From an uncultured Clostridia bacterium (GTDB lineage Bacteria > Bacillota > Clostridia > Oscillospirales > Acutalibacteraceae): a DNA stretch of 64,000 nt. Each line of letters opens with the position of its first letter. The first letter of the stretch is position 1. Below the pieces are notes generated by a model that was given only the letters and a program-made list of their open reading frames with translations, was not told the origin of the DNA and made no database searches. Below are positions 8,244 to 17,252 of this stretch, piece after piece. The position numbers were made by a program, and so were the translations under genes. Where the stretch lies: positions 1 through 64,000 of the forward strand of contig CAKMIX010000002.1 in the NCBI GenBank assembly GCA_927362715.1, given 5' to 3'.

Positions 8244-9265
8244 AATCGACTTTAAAAAAACTCGGCGCACTGCTTTTGTGTGCAGCGATGCTGTTTTCAA
8301 TGGCGGCGTGCGCAGGGGATCAGACGAACAGCGGCCAGTCGAGCGGGGACCTGACGGAGATCACCCTGTCGCTCGACTGGACGCCGAATACCAACCATAC
8401 CGGCATTTATGTGGCGCTTGCCAAGGGCTATTTTGAAGAAGCGGGACTTTCCGTGACCGTGGTGCAGCCGCCGGAAACGGGCGCGGCGGCCATGTGCGCA
8501 GCGGGGCAGGCGCAGTTTGCCGTAGAAGCGCAGGATACGCTTGCCGCAGCGTTTGTGACCGACGAGCCTTTAGGTGTTACGGCGGTTGCCGCGCTTTTGC
8601 AGCATAATACCTCCGGTATCATCTCGCGCGCGGGCGAGGGGATGGACAGACCGAAAGGCCTGGAGAACCACACCTATTCCACCTGGGATTCGCCTATCGA
8701 GCTTGCCACGCTGCGCGCGGTCGTTGAGCGCGACGGCGGGGACTTTGACAAGGTGAATCTGATTCCGAACACCATTACCGATGAAGCGGGCGCCCTGCGC
8801 GAGCATTTGACGGACGCGATCTGGGTGTTTTACGGCTGGGGCTGCATCGCGGCCGAGCTTTCGGGTTTGGATTTTGACTATTTCAATTTCAGAGATATAG
8901 ACCCCGTGTTCGACTACTACACGCCGGTTCTCATTGCAAACAATACGTTTTTGGAAGAGCATCCCGACGAGACGCGGGCATTCCTCGATGCTTTGCGCAG
9001 GGGCTATGAATATGCCATTGAAAATCCCGAAGAGGCGGCACAGATCCTTGTGGACGGTGACACCACCGGGTCGCTTCGCGATTCGCTGGAGCTTGTGACC
9101 GCAAGCCAGAAGTGGATCTCCGAGCAGTATAAGGCGGAGGTCGAACAGTGGGGCTACATCGATCCCGCGCGCTGGGATGCATTTTATGCTTGGCTTTGGG
9201 ACAACGGGCTTATCGAAAAAGAGCTGCCCGCAGGAACGGGGTATACGAATGCCTATCTCTCCTGA
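8240..9265 (+). CDS. thiY: ABC transporter substrate-binding lipoprotein, ThiY/NMT1-like
   Basis: A 341-residue secreted lipoprotein. The signal peptide ends in the lipobox FSMAAC at residue 23, and the mature protein starts with an acidic and polar linker. The motif SLDWTPNTNHTGIYVALAKG is typical of the NMT1/THI5-like family that binds formylaminopyrimidine or related thiamine precursors. The start codon overlaps the permease stop (ATGA). It delivers substrate to the ThiX-like permease. Confidence 0.92.
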   Translation: MKSTLKKLGALLLCAAMLFSMAACAGDQTNSGQSSGDLTEITLSLDWTPNTNHTGIYVALAKGYFEEAGLSVTVVQPPETGAAAMCAAGQAQFAVEAQDTLAAAFVTDEPLGVTAVAALLQHNTSGIISRAGEGMDRPKGLENHTYSTWDSPIELATLRAVVERDGGDFDKVNLIPNTITDEAGALREHLTDAIWVFYGWGCIAAELSGLDFDYFNFRDIDPVFDYYTPVLIANNTFLEEHPDETRAFLDALRRGYEYAIENPEEAAQILVDGDTTGSLRDSLELVTASQKWISEQYKAEVEQWGYIDPARWDAFYAWLWDNGLIEKELPAGTGYTNAYLS

Positions 9266-10004
9266 CGCGGTGCTGCGCGCCGAGCACATTTCTAAAAGCT
9301 TCGGCGACCACAAGGTGCTCGATGATGTAAGCATTTCCCTGCAAAAAGGGGAGCTTGTCTGTTTGCTCGGCATCAGCGGCGCGGGCAAGACGACGCTGTT
9401 CAATATTTTGTCGGGGCTTATGCAGCCCGACAGCGGGCATGTGTTTGTAAACGGTGCGGAAACGACCGGGCAGCCCGGCAAGATTAGCTACATGCTGCAA
9501 AAGGATTTGCTTTTGCCGTTTCGCACGGTGCTCGACAATGTTGCGCTGCCCTTGATGCTGCGCGGCGTGCCGAAAAAAGAGGCGCGCGAACAGGCAGCGT
9601 CACACTTTGCGCGGTTCGGGCTTGCGGGAACGGAAAAGAAATATCCCGACAAGCTTTCGGGCGGCATGCGCCAGCGCGCGGCGCTTTTGCGCACCTACCT
9701 TGCGTCCGACGGCATCGCGCTTCTCGACGAGCCGTTCAGCGCGCTCGACACCATCACCAAGGGCGCCATTCATGAATGGTACCTTGACATCATGCGCGAC
9801 ATCGAGCTGACGACTTTGTTCATCACGCACGATGTGGACGAGGCGGTCAAGCTGTCCGACCGTGTGTGCATTTTGGGCGGCAGCCCGGGGACGATCTTTG
9901 CGGAAATTCCCATTGAAGAGCCCCGCCCGCGCGCGCATGATTTCATGCTCGGCGAAGCCTTCCTCGGCTACAAGCGGCAAATTTTTGAAGCGCTGCAGCT
10001 GTAA
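9249..10004 (+). CDS. thiZ: ABC transporter ATP-binding protein, ThiZ-like
   Basis: A 251-residue ATPase. Walker A is GISGAGKTT, the Q-loop lies in YMLQKDLLLPF, the signature is LSGGMRQR, Walker B is GIALLDEP and the switch histidine is in FITHDVDEA. It powers the ThiX/ThiY importer. The ATG at 9249 lies 17 bases inside the end of thiY, with GGAACGGGG upstream, implying translational coupling. The open frame extends back to 9177, but that part is a shadow of thiY. Last gene of the operon. Confidence 0.93.
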   Translation: MPISPDAVLRAEHISKSFGDHKVLDDVSISLQKGELVCLLGISGAGKTTLFNILSGLMQPDSGHVFVNGAETTGQPGKISYMLQKDLLLPFRTVLDNVALPLMLRGVPKKEAREQAASHFARFGLAGTEKKYPDKLSGGMRQRAALLRTYLASDGIALLDEPFSALDTITKGAIHEWYLDIMRDIELTTLFITHDVDEAVKLSDRVCILGGSPGTIFAEIPIEEPRPRAHDFMLGEAFLGYKRQIFEALQL

Positions 10005-10020
10005 AAACAAAACCTTATTA

Positions 10021-10066
10021 CGACCGGGCGCCCGTTTTGAAAGAAACGGGCGCCCGGTCGGGATTT
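10021..10066 (+). terminator. intrinsic terminator of the thi operon
   Basis: A 17-bp perfect stem (10021-10037 with 10044-10060) and loop TGAAAG, followed by GGATTTTAT, 16 bp after thiZ. Confidence 0.85.
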
Positions 10067-10071
10067 TATCG

Positions 10072-10103
10072 AAAAAAGGGGATGCCGTATGCGCGGCATC
10101 CCC
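10072..10103 (-). terminator. intrinsic terminator of the GDAV-repeat lipoprotein gene
   Basis: GGGGATGCCG (10078-10087) pairs with CGGCATCCCC (10094-10103), with a six-base A run at 10072-10077 that is the U tract on the minus strand. Confidence 0.88.
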
Positions 10104-10129
10104 TTGTGCTTTTGCCGGCGCGTTGATCG

Positions 10130-10444
10130 TCAGCTTACCGCGTCCGAGACCGCGTCGCCCGCGCCCGTAACGAGATCTTCCGCAACGTCGCCCGCACCGG
10201 ACACAAGATCGCCGGCCGCATCACCTGCGTCGGAGACCGCATCGCCCACGGCGTCGCCCGCGTCTTGTGCCGCGTCGCCCACGGCGTCGCCTGCATCGGA
10301 GACCGCGTCGCCCGCGTGGGTCATCATGTCTTGTGCATCCGTCATCAAATCCGTACCCGCATTGTCGTCATTGCCGCCGCATGCCGCTAAAAACACACAG
10401 AGCACAACGGCGACCGCCGCCAGGATCCAAATGGTTTTTTTCAT
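10130..10444 (-). CDS. repetitive lipoprotein (GDAV/SDAG repeats)
   Basis: A 104-residue lipoprotein. The signal peptide MKKTIWILAAVAVVLCVFLAAC ends in a lipobox. The mature part is almost entirely repeats of GDAVxDA and GDAAGD type, predicted to form acidic amphipathic helices. An alternative upstream ATG at 10510 overlaps the ypeB stop codon, but it would add a charged 22-residue leader before the signal peptide. The ATG at 10444 with AGAGGGA upstream gives a perfect lipoprotein signal. It follows ypeB and is probably co-transcribed; a spore or germination role is inferred from context only. Confidence 0.8.
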   Translation of the reverse strand: MKKTIWILAAVAVVLCVFLAACGGNDDNAGTDLMTDAQDMMTHAGDAVSDAGDAVGDAAQDAGDAVGDAVSDAGDAAGDLVSGAGDVAEDLVTGAGDAVSDAVS

Positions 10445-10506
10445 AGTCAGTCCCTCTTTTTTACGTTTTCGGACGTCTCTATTTTTTGCCGAAAAATCTG
10501 ATTTAT

Positions 10507-11850
10507 TCATTTTGTCAAAACGCCGTCGTCGGCATATAAAAGCAGCAGGATCTCTTCCTCATAGCCCGTTTGCGTGCTGATATAGACTAAGAATTCCTCG
10601 TCGCTTTCGTTTTTGCAGTGGAATTCATAGGTGAGCACTTCCCCGCCGCTGTCGGTCGGGATCACGGCAAGGCGCGTGTCTGTGACTGTCAAAAGGGGAC
10701 TGACATTCGCCTCTGCCGCTTCGCGCGTCACAGCGGGCGCGGTATAGGTGCGCGCCTTGTGGTTCATCACATAACCGCGGCAGTCCGCCGAAAGCACCGT
10801 GCCGTCCGCGAGGCTCACACTGACCTTGATAAGGTCCGGGTAGCAGATATAGCCGTTTTCCGTGTAGGCGTAGTTGATGGTGCAAATGCCGTCGGAGACG
10901 GTGTAATAGCTTTCCTGCATGTCGGTAAACCCGCAGTGCGTCAGAAAGTCGGCGGCGTAAGTGCGCGCATCCTCATATTGAAGCGTTGCCTCGCCCACAA
11001 AGCTGCCTGAAAGCAGATACAGCAAATACCCGCCGCGCTTTGTAACGGCAACGGTCGCGTCCTCCGTCCCGAACACGTAAGCGGCGGAATTGTCCTCCTC
11101 CGTGCCGACAAAGGTCAGCGCATCTTTGTTGAGCCCCAGGATCTCCGCCGCACGCTCGTGCGCCTGCTCCTGCGTGAGCTCCTCGGCTGAGTTTAGCAGC
11201 TCGGATTCCATCTGATTGATATGATCTGAGAACGGGCCGTCATAGATGAGCGACGGATATTCCGTCAGCGCCTGCTCGGTATCCTCCATGTCGCCGGAAA
11301 GCGTGCCGATCTGTTCGGTATCCGCAGCAAGCGTGTTTTCTGCGGCGGTAAAGTCCAAAAACCCTTCGTAAAGCTGTGTGCGCATATCGGAGATCTGGGT
11401 GCTTAAGGTCTCTGCGAAATCCAAAAGCGCAAACATCTGTTGGCGTTCGTCATCGGTGATCTGCTCGCCCGCCTCCACCTTGCGGCTTAAAGACATGACA
11501 AAATCACCGACCTGTGACAGGAATTTATACGTGTTGTCAAGCCGTGTGTCCGAAAGCGGCAGAACCGCAAGGCTGCTTTTTGCCGATGTCGCCTCGCGCC
11601 AAAGCTCGGTCGCCATGGTGCCGAGCATCGGCGCGGTGTTGGCATACACGCCCTTTTGCAGATTCGTCTGCATGCTGCTTAAGGAATCGTCCAATTCTGC
11701 GAGCGCCCGTTCGCCCGAAGCGCGCAGCTGCCGCTCATACCGGTTTGCGCGAACCGTACCGGCTATGGCAAAGACGGACAGCGCAAGCACGACCGCCGCC
11801 GCAAAAGAAAAGAGCCGGATCCGGCTTCGTTTGGACTTTGGTTTCCCCAT
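10507..11850 (-). CDS. ypeB: germination protein YpeB
   Basis: A 447-residue protein with a basic N-terminus, one transmembrane helix (about 12-34, LFSFAAAVVLALSVFAIAG) and the YpeB N-terminal helical region with ASGERALAELDDSLSSMQTNLQKG and the KSSLAVLPLSD segment. Two or three C-terminal PepSY/YpeB repeats follow (LGLNKDALTFVGTEEDNSAAYVF; YCNY-type segments; tail TQTGYEEEILLLL). In Bacillus, YpeB stabilises the spore-cortex hydrolase SleB; here sleB is not adjacent. The start at 11850 follows GAGGTG. The presence of ypeB argues that the organism forms spores. Confidence 0.85.
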   Translation of the reverse strand: MGKPKSKRSRIRLFSFAAAVVLALSVFAIAGTVRANRYERQLRASGERALAELDDSLSSMQTNLQKGVYANTAPMLGTMATELWREATSAKSSLAVLPLSDTRLDNTYKFLSQVGDFVMSLSRKVEAGEQITDDERQQMFALLDFAETLSTQISDMRTQLYEGFLDFTAAENTLAADTEQIGTLSGDMEDTEQALTEYPSLIYDGPFSDHINQMESELLNSAEELTQEQAHERAAEILGLNKDALTFVGTEEDNSAAYVFGTEDATVAVTKRGGYLLYLLSGSFVGEATLQYEDARTYAADFLTHCGFTDMQESYYTVSDGICTINYAYTENGYICYPDLIKVSVSLADGTVLSADCRGYVMNHKARTYTAPAVTREAAEANVSPLLTVTDTRLAVIPTDSGGEVLTYEFHCKNESDEEFLVYISTQTGYEEEILLLLYADDGVLTK

Positions 11851-11926
11851 ATCGTTCACCTCGTGGATAGATTTTGCAGTCACGCCGAAAATATACGAAA
11901 AAAACCGCAGAAATCACGGTTTTTGT

Positions 11927-11955
11927 TTGCCAAAAGGGCGTTCCTCGTGTATAAT
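11927..11955 (+). promoter_or_regulatory. sigma-A promoter of the cysteine desulfurase operon
   Basis: TTGCCA (11927-11932) and a consensus TATAAT (11950-11955) with a 17-bp spacer, about 50 bp before the start codon. Confidence 0.85.
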
Positions 11956-12007
11956 ATAAAATCGGAATCATAGGGTTCCGCAAAACGCCGCAGAAAGGAG
12001 CCGCCGC

Positions 12008-13138
12008 ATGGAATGTTATCTGGACAACAGCGCGACCACAAAGCCCTGCCAAGAGGCGGTGGCTGCCGCCGTGGACGCCATGACCGAGCATTTCGGCAAT
12101 CCGTCATCTTTGCATCAAAACGGTATGGCGGCACAGCAGCTGCTCGAACGCGCGCGAAAAACGATCGCGGACAGCCTTCGCGCCGAAAGCGGCGAGATCG
12201 TCTTTACCCCGAGCGGTACGGCGGCGAACAACACGGCGATCTTCGGCGCTGTGGCCCGATACCGCAGCGGGAAGATCGTGACTTCCGCCATGGAGCATCC
12301 GAGCGTCGAGCAGTGTATGTCCGCGCTTGAAACGCGGGGGTTTACGGTCGTGCGATTGCACCCGGATAAAAACGGGCATATCACCGCCGGGCAGATCGCC
12401 GAAGCGGTAGACGAGCAAACCGTGCTTGTAAGCCTTATGGCGATCAACAACGAGGTGGGCAGCGTTTTGCCGTTTTCAGAGCTTGGACGCATCGTCCGCG
12501 CCAAGAGATCACCTGCACTGGTGCATGTGGACGCGGTGCAGGGCTTTTTGAAGCTGCCTATCGTGCCGAAAAAATGCGGCATCGATTTGTTGAGCGTCAG
12601 CGCGCACAAGGTACACGGACTTAAGGGTGCAGGGGCATTGTATGTGCGCAAGGGCGTGCGTATCAAGCCTTACTTACTCGGCGGCGGGCAGGAAAACGGG
12701 CTTTGCTCGGGCACGCAGCCCATGCCTGCCATTGCGGCGTTTGCGGCGGCGGTGCGCGCTTACGGCGACAGCACGGCGCACCTTGCCTATGTGCGCGCGC
12801 TGCGCGATAGGCTTACACAACATTTGTCAGCGCTTTCGGGCGTGCAGATCAATTCCCCGGCCGATGCGCTGCCGTATATTCTCAACATCTCGCTGCGCGG
12901 TGTGCCTGCGCAGGTCGGTGTCAACGCGCTGTCCGAACGGCAGGTCTGCATTTCGGCGGGCTCTGCGTGCTCGCGCGGGCATCGCAGTGCGGTGCTCACG
13001 GCGATGGGGCTTTCCCCGGAGCGCATAGACACGGCGCTGCGCATCAGCCTCTCGCGCGAGACGACCGAAGCCGAGATCGACGCGTGCGCGGCGGCTGTGG
13101 AGGACGTCCTCAAAACAATCGGCAAAAAAGGAACATAA
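12008..13138 (+). CDS. cysteine desulfurase (NifS/IscS family)
   Basis: A 376-residue PLP enzyme that removes sulfur from cysteine as a persulfide. Landmarks are YLDNSATT at the N-terminus, HVDAVQG, the PLP lysine in SVSAHKVHG, and the active-site cysteine in SAGSACSRG. Directly followed by thiI, this is the arrangement of a dedicated desulfurase (NifZ-like) that feeds sulfur to ThiI for 4-thiouridine in tRNA. The start has AGGAG at good distance. Confidence 0.94.
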   Translation: MECYLDNSATTKPCQEAVAAAVDAMTEHFGNPSSLHQNGMAAQQLLERARKTIADSLRAESGEIVFTPSGTAANNTAIFGAVARYRSGKIVTSAMEHPSVEQCMSALETRGFTVVRLHPDKNGHITAGQIAEAVDEQTVLVSLMAINNEVGSVLPFSELGRIVRAKRSPALVHVDAVQGFLKLPIVPKKCGIDLLSVSAHKVHGLKGAGALYVRKGVRIKPYLLGGGQENGLCSGTQPMPAIAAFAAAVRAYGDSTAHLAYVRALRDRLTQHLSALSGVQINSPADALPYILNISLRGVPAQVGVNALSERQVCISAGSACSRGHRSAVLTAMGLSPERIDTALRISLSRETTEAEIDACAAAVEDVLKTIGKKGT

Positions 13139-13142
13139 GATT

Positions 13143-14321
13143 ATGCAGGAAATCATACTCATCAAAAACGGAGAGCTCGCGCTCAAGGGGCTTAACCGGG
13201 CGACGTTTGAAAGCGTTTTGGTAAAAAATATCAAACGGCGCCTCCGAGATTTGGGACATTTCGTCATAAACCGTTCACAATCTACGATTACAATAGAACC
13301 GACGGGATCGGATTTCGATACGGATGAGGCGGTGGAACGTCTGCGCCGCGTGTTCGGCATTGCTGCATTCCAGCGTGCCGCTGCGGTGGAAAAGCGCATG
13401 GACGCGATTTTGGAAACGGCAAGCACCTATCTCCGGGAAGATCTGGCGGGCATTTCCGCGTTCAAGGTGGAGTCCAAGCGTTCGGACAAAACGTTCCCTC
13501 TGACTTCGCCGCAGATCAGCGCGGAAGTCGGCGGCAAGCTGCTGGAAGCCTTCCCACATCTGCATGTGGATGTGCATCATCCCGAAAAGATCGTCACGGT
13601 CGAGGTGCGTGAGCACGCGGCGTATATCCACTGCGACCAGCTGAAGGGCGCGGGCGGCATGCCCGTCGGCACGGGCGGCAAGGCAATGCTGCTCATTTCC
13701 GGCGGCATCGACAGCCCTGTTGCGGGCTGGATGATGTCCAAGCGCGGCATCGTGCTTGATGCGGTGCATTTTGCATCTCCCCCGTACACTTCGCCGCAGT
13801 CGGAAATGAAGGTGCACGATCTGCTCGAGCAGGTCGCACGCTATTCCGGGGACATCGGGCTTTACACCGTGCCGTTTACCGAAATTCAGGAGCAGATCCG
13901 CGACAACTGCCCGGAAGCGCTGTTCACGCTGGTGATGCGGCGGTTCATGATGCGCATTGCCGAGCGTATAGCGCGCCGCGAAAAATGTGATGCGCTCATC
14001 ACGGGCGAAAGCGTGGGACAGGTCGCAAGCCAGACCATGCTCGCCTTAGGCTGCACGGACGCCGCGGCAACACTGCCCGTGTTCCGTCCGCTCATCGGGA
14101 TGGACAAAGACGAGATCATCGTCCGCGCGCGGCAGATCGAGACGTTTGACATCTCCATCCGCCCGTATGAGGATTGCTGCACGGTCTTTACCCCGCGCCA
14201 CCCGCGCACGCGCCCGTCGCTCTCGCTTGTGGAAGCAGCGGAGCAGAAGCTCAATGTGGAAGCGCTCGTTTCCCGCGCAGCGCAGAACGCGAAATTTGAG
14301 ATCATAAGGAACGGTCGATAA
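13143..14321 (+). CDS. thiI: tRNA 4-thiouridine synthase ThiI
   Basis: A 392-residue ThiI with an N-terminal ferredoxin-like domain, a THUMP domain (about 60-165) and a PP-loop adenylation domain with SGGIDSPVAG. It lacks the C-terminal rhodanese domain of E. coli ThiI, as is usual in Firmicutes; the cysteine desulfurase partner lies just upstream. It catalyses s4U8 formation in tRNA and may also supply sulfur for thiazole. The ATG lies 4 bases after the upstream stop. Confidence 0.95.
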   Translation: MQEIILIKNGELALKGLNRATFESVLVKNIKRRLRDLGHFVINRSQSTITIEPTGSDFDTDEAVERLRRVFGIAAFQRAAAVEKRMDAILETASTYLREDLAGISAFKVESKRSDKTFPLTSPQISAEVGGKLLEAFPHLHVDVHHPEKIVTVEVREHAAYIHCDQLKGAGGMPVGTGGKAMLLISGGIDSPVAGWMMSKRGIVLDAVHFASPPYTSPQSEMKVHDLLEQVARYSGDIGLYTVPFTEIQEQIRDNCPEALFTLVMRRFMMRIAERIARREKCDALITGESVGQVASQTMLALGCTDAAATLPVFRPLIGMDKDEIIVRARQIETFDISIRPYEDCCTVFTPRHPRTRPSLSLVEAAEQKLNVEALVSRAAQNAKFEIIRNGR

Positions 14322-14322
14322 C

Positions 14323-14802
14323 ATGACGCTTGCTCAACAGGCGGTAAAACAATTAAAAGCCCGGCATAAAACGCTTGTCACGGCGGAATCGTGCACGGGC
14401 GGATGGATCGCCAAGCGCATCACCGATATTGCCGGCGCATCCGAGGTGTTCGAATGCGGCATCGTTTGCTATTCCAACCGCATCAAAACGGAATTGCTCG
14501 GCGTGCGTAAGGAAACACTTGCCGAATTCGGCGCGGTCAGCGAGCAGACCGCGCGGGAAATGGCGCTCGGTGCGCTGGATGTGTCAAAAGCGGATGTGGC
14601 GGTCGCGGTCACAGGGATCGCCGGCCCCGATTCCGACAACACGGGCAAGCCCGTGGGGCTTGTGTATATCGCCGTTGCGGACCGCACGCGCGTGGAAGTG
14701 CACGAGTACCGCAACCACTTTGCGGACAACGTCCGCGACAATAACCGCCGCGCTTCGGCGGACAATGCGCTTGCAGCTTTGGGGAGGTTCTTAGACGCAT
14801 GA
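14323..14802 (+). CDS. pncC: nicotinamide-nucleotide amidohydrolase PncC (CinA C-terminal domain)
   Basis: A 159-residue stand-alone CinA C-terminal domain. The family motif TAESCTGGWIAKRITD with the catalytic serine and the later AVTGIAGPDS are present. It deamidates nicotinamide mononucleotide to nicotinic acid mononucleotide in the pyridine nucleotide cycle. It starts one base after the thiI stop and overlaps the next gene by four bases. The SpoIID-fusion protein three genes downstream carries a degenerate version of this same fold. Confidence 0.92.
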   Translation: MTLAQQAVKQLKARHKTLVTAESCTGGWIAKRITDIAGASEVFECGIVCYSNRIKTELLGVRKETLAEFGAVSEQTAREMALGALDVSKADVAVAVTGIAGPDSDNTGKPVGLVYIAVADRTRVEVHEYRNHFADNVRDNNRRASADNALAALGRFLDA

Positions 14803-15761
14803 GCACACAAAACGAGCAGGCCCCGCGCCCGAGAAAGCGAAAAAAACAGTCCCGCTTCAGCAAAACGGCCAACCGCGTCATCACGATCGTCGCGGTTCTG
14901 GTCCTGCTTGTGTCGGGGGCGGTGTGCGTCAAGTATTTTGTCGAGCTTTACCAGAACAAAAATCAGACCGAGGAGCTTGCCGCGCTCGTGACGGAGTCCG
15001 AAGAAAACTATCCGGACGAACCGGCTTTCGTGCAGCCGAAATACCGGGAGCTTTACAACCAGAACAACGATTTCGTCGGCTGGATCACGGTGCCGAATAC
15101 CGCGATCAACCATCCCGTGATGCAGAGCGACGACAACGAGTATTACCTGCGGCGGGACTTCTATAAAAACTATCTGCGCCGCGGCACGGTGTTCATGGAT
15201 TACCGCAACGACCCGGAAAACCTGAATGTGAACACCATTTTGTACGGGCACAACTATCTGGATTCCACGATGTTTTCCGATCTGGAGAAATATAAGGACA
15301 TCGAGTTTTATAAGACTGCGCCCGTGATTGAATTCAACACGATCTACGCCGATCACAAATGGAAGGTGTTCGCCGTGTTCCTGACGACGGCGTCTCCGGA
15401 GCTTGACAACAACTATGTATTCAATTACATTTACCCGTTCATGACGGAGTCGAGCTTTGAAGAGTTTATCGACGAGGTCGCCAAGCGCAGCCTGTATGAC
15501 ACCGGCGTGGAGGTGCTGCCGACGGATAAGATCCTGACGCTTTCCACCTGCACGCGGGATATGGACATCACAAGCAAGCAGGAAAATGCGCGCTGTGTCG
15601 TGATGGCGCGGCTCGTGCGCGAGGGCGAGGACGAATCGGTGGATACGTCTCAGGCAACGGTAAATCCGAATCCGAAATATCCGCAGCTTTGGTATGACAA
15701 ATACGGGATCGAAAACCCGTATAAGGACGATGAAAAATGGTACCCGAGAGGTGAGGGTTGA
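14799..15761 (+). CDS. class B sortase (first copy)
   Basis: A 320-residue membrane-anchored transpeptidase. A basic cytoplasmic leader (RPRKRKKQSRFSK) precedes one transmembrane helix (about 26-46), then the sortase B barrel. Catalytic residues are visible: the histidine in LYGHNY, the cysteine in LTLSTC and the arginine in CVVMARLV. The last 30 residues carry a YPQ-x-WYDK-x-GI-x-NPY tail shared with the following sortase. No LPxTG-type substrate gene lies close by, so the target is unknown. Confidence 0.9.
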   Translation: MSTQNEQAPRPRKRKKQSRFSKTANRVITIVAVLVLLVSGAVCVKYFVELYQNKNQTEELAALVTESEENYPDEPAFVQPKYRELYNQNNDFVGWITVPNTAINHPVMQSDDNEYYLRRDFYKNYLRRGTVFMDYRNDPENLNVNTILYGHNYLDSTMFSDLEKYKDIEFYKTAPVIEFNTIYADHKWKVFAVFLTTASPELDNNYVFNYIYPFMTESSFEEFIDEVAKRSLYDTGVEVLPTDKILTLSTCTRDMDITSKQENARCVVMARLVREGEDESVDTSQATVNPNPKYPQLWYDKYGIENPYKDDEKWYPRGEG

Positions 15762-17224
15762 TGCCGAAAAACGAAAAAGAACATGCGGAGGATATGCTTT
15801 CCTTCGACGAGCTCAAAGATAAAGTGCAGCCGGATACGGACGAGACCGACCCTGAGGTTGCCGCGCTGCTTGATTCCCTGCGGGATATAGAACCGCCGCC
15901 CGAACCGGCACAGACGCCCGCCGAAGAGGAATCCCCCGCCGAGGCAGCGCCCGAAACGCCGAGTGAAGCGGAGAATTACAAAAGCATTTATAACGACGTG
16001 CTGCGTTCGGTGATGCAAAACGAACAGGAAAGCGAAAAGACCACCCGCAAAGCCAAGTTTTTATCGGATGAGAGCCAATTTGTCGATGTGACCGACCGGT
16101 ATGAGGGGTTCGCCGATCTGCAAAAGCAGCCCGAAGCCGATCCCCCCGCTGCCGCAGCACCGGCGGAAGCGACACGGGAAACCGAAGCAAAAGCGCAAAC
16201 CGAAACGGAAGAAGCGCCCGCCGAGGAAAAGCAGTACCGGACTTTTAATGAGATTTTCAAAAGCGGGCTGCGCAAAATTTTCCCGAATAAGCGCGACACC
16301 GTCGGCGAAGGGATCCGCAAGGTGATCGTCGATCTGTCTGTGCTCGCGCTCGTTGCCTGCGGCGTCTATTTCGGCGTTTACGCCTATCAAAGCCATGCTG
16401 CAAAAGCGCAGCAGGCAGAGATCACCGGGCAGATCATTGCGGAGGATACCGTTGACAGCGAGAGCGATGTGTGGGCGGAATTCTTCGCGCAGTATCCCAA
16501 TATCCAGCTTCCCGAGGGCATGATGGCAAAATACGCCTATCTGTATGCGATCAATCAGGATCTGGTCGGCTGGATCCGGATCCCGAATTCCATCGTCGAT
16601 GTGCAGGTGGTGCAAAGCGAGGAAAACGGCGAATACCTGAAAAAAGATTTTTACGGCAATTACAGCCGCTACGGCTGCCCGTATATGGACTACCGCAACG
16701 ATCCGAAATACCTCGGGCAGAACACCATTATTTACGGGCATCATATGAGCGACGGGCTGGTGTTCGCCGATCTCACCAAGTACAAGACCATAGAAGGCTT
16801 TCAGGAGTCTCCGGTCATTCAGTTCGATACGCTGTACCGCAGCTACACCTTTAAGGTGTATGCCGTGCTCATCACAAACAGCCAGGCGGACGATGATAAC
16901 GGGTATATCTTCAACTACACCGTGACGGACTTCGGCTCCGATGAAAAATTTATGGAATATATTGCGGCAGTGGATGAGCGCAAGCTGTATACGACCGGCG
17001 TGGACATTCAGCCCGGCGACAAGCTTTTGACACTGCAAACGTGCACCTATGAATTCTCCGACGCACGCTTGGTCGTCATCGGCAGGATGGTGCGCGACGG
17101 CGAGAGCACGTCGGTGGACACGAGTCTGGCCGTGGAAAATGCTTCGCCGCGCTACCCGCAGGCGTGGTATGACAAGCAGGGGATCACGAACCCCTATGCG
17201 GACGCTGAAAAATGGATGCCGTAA
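15761..17224 (+). CDS. class B sortase with long cytoplasmic extension (second copy)
   Basis: A 487-residue sortase B paralogue. Before the transmembrane helix (about 192-210) it has a 190-residue acidic, Pro/Glu-rich cytoplasmic head. The catalytic histidine (IYGHHM), cysteine (LTLQTC) and arginine (LVVIGRMV) are intact. The ATG overlaps the stop of the first sortase (TGATG), with GAGGTGAGGG upstream, so the two are translationally coupled. The C-terminal tail YPQAWYDKQGITNPYADAEKW matches that of the first copy. Confidence 0.9.
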   Translation: MPKNEKEHAEDMLSFDELKDKVQPDTDETDPEVAALLDSLRDIEPPPEPAQTPAEEESPAEAAPETPSEAENYKSIYNDVLRSVMQNEQESEKTTRKAKFLSDESQFVDVTDRYEGFADLQKQPEADPPAAAAPAEATRETEAKAQTETEEAPAEEKQYRTFNEIFKSGLRKIFPNKRDTVGEGIRKVIVDLSVLALVACGVYFGVYAYQSHAAKAQQAEITGQIIAEDTVDSESDVWAEFFAQYPNIQLPEGMMAKYAYLYAINQDLVGWIRIPNSIVDVQVVQSEENGEYLKKDFYGNYSRYGCPYMDYRNDPKYLGQNTIIYGHHMSDGLVFADLTKYKTIEGFQESPVIQFDTLYRSYTFKVYAVLITNSQADDDNGYIFNYTVTDFGSDEKFMEYIAAVDERKLYTTGVDIQPGDKLLTLQTCTYEFSDARLVVIGRMVRDGESTSVDTSLAVENASPRYPQAWYDKQGITNPYADAEKWMP

Positions 17225-17252
17225 TCCGAGAGTAAGGGATGGATGAGAGAAC

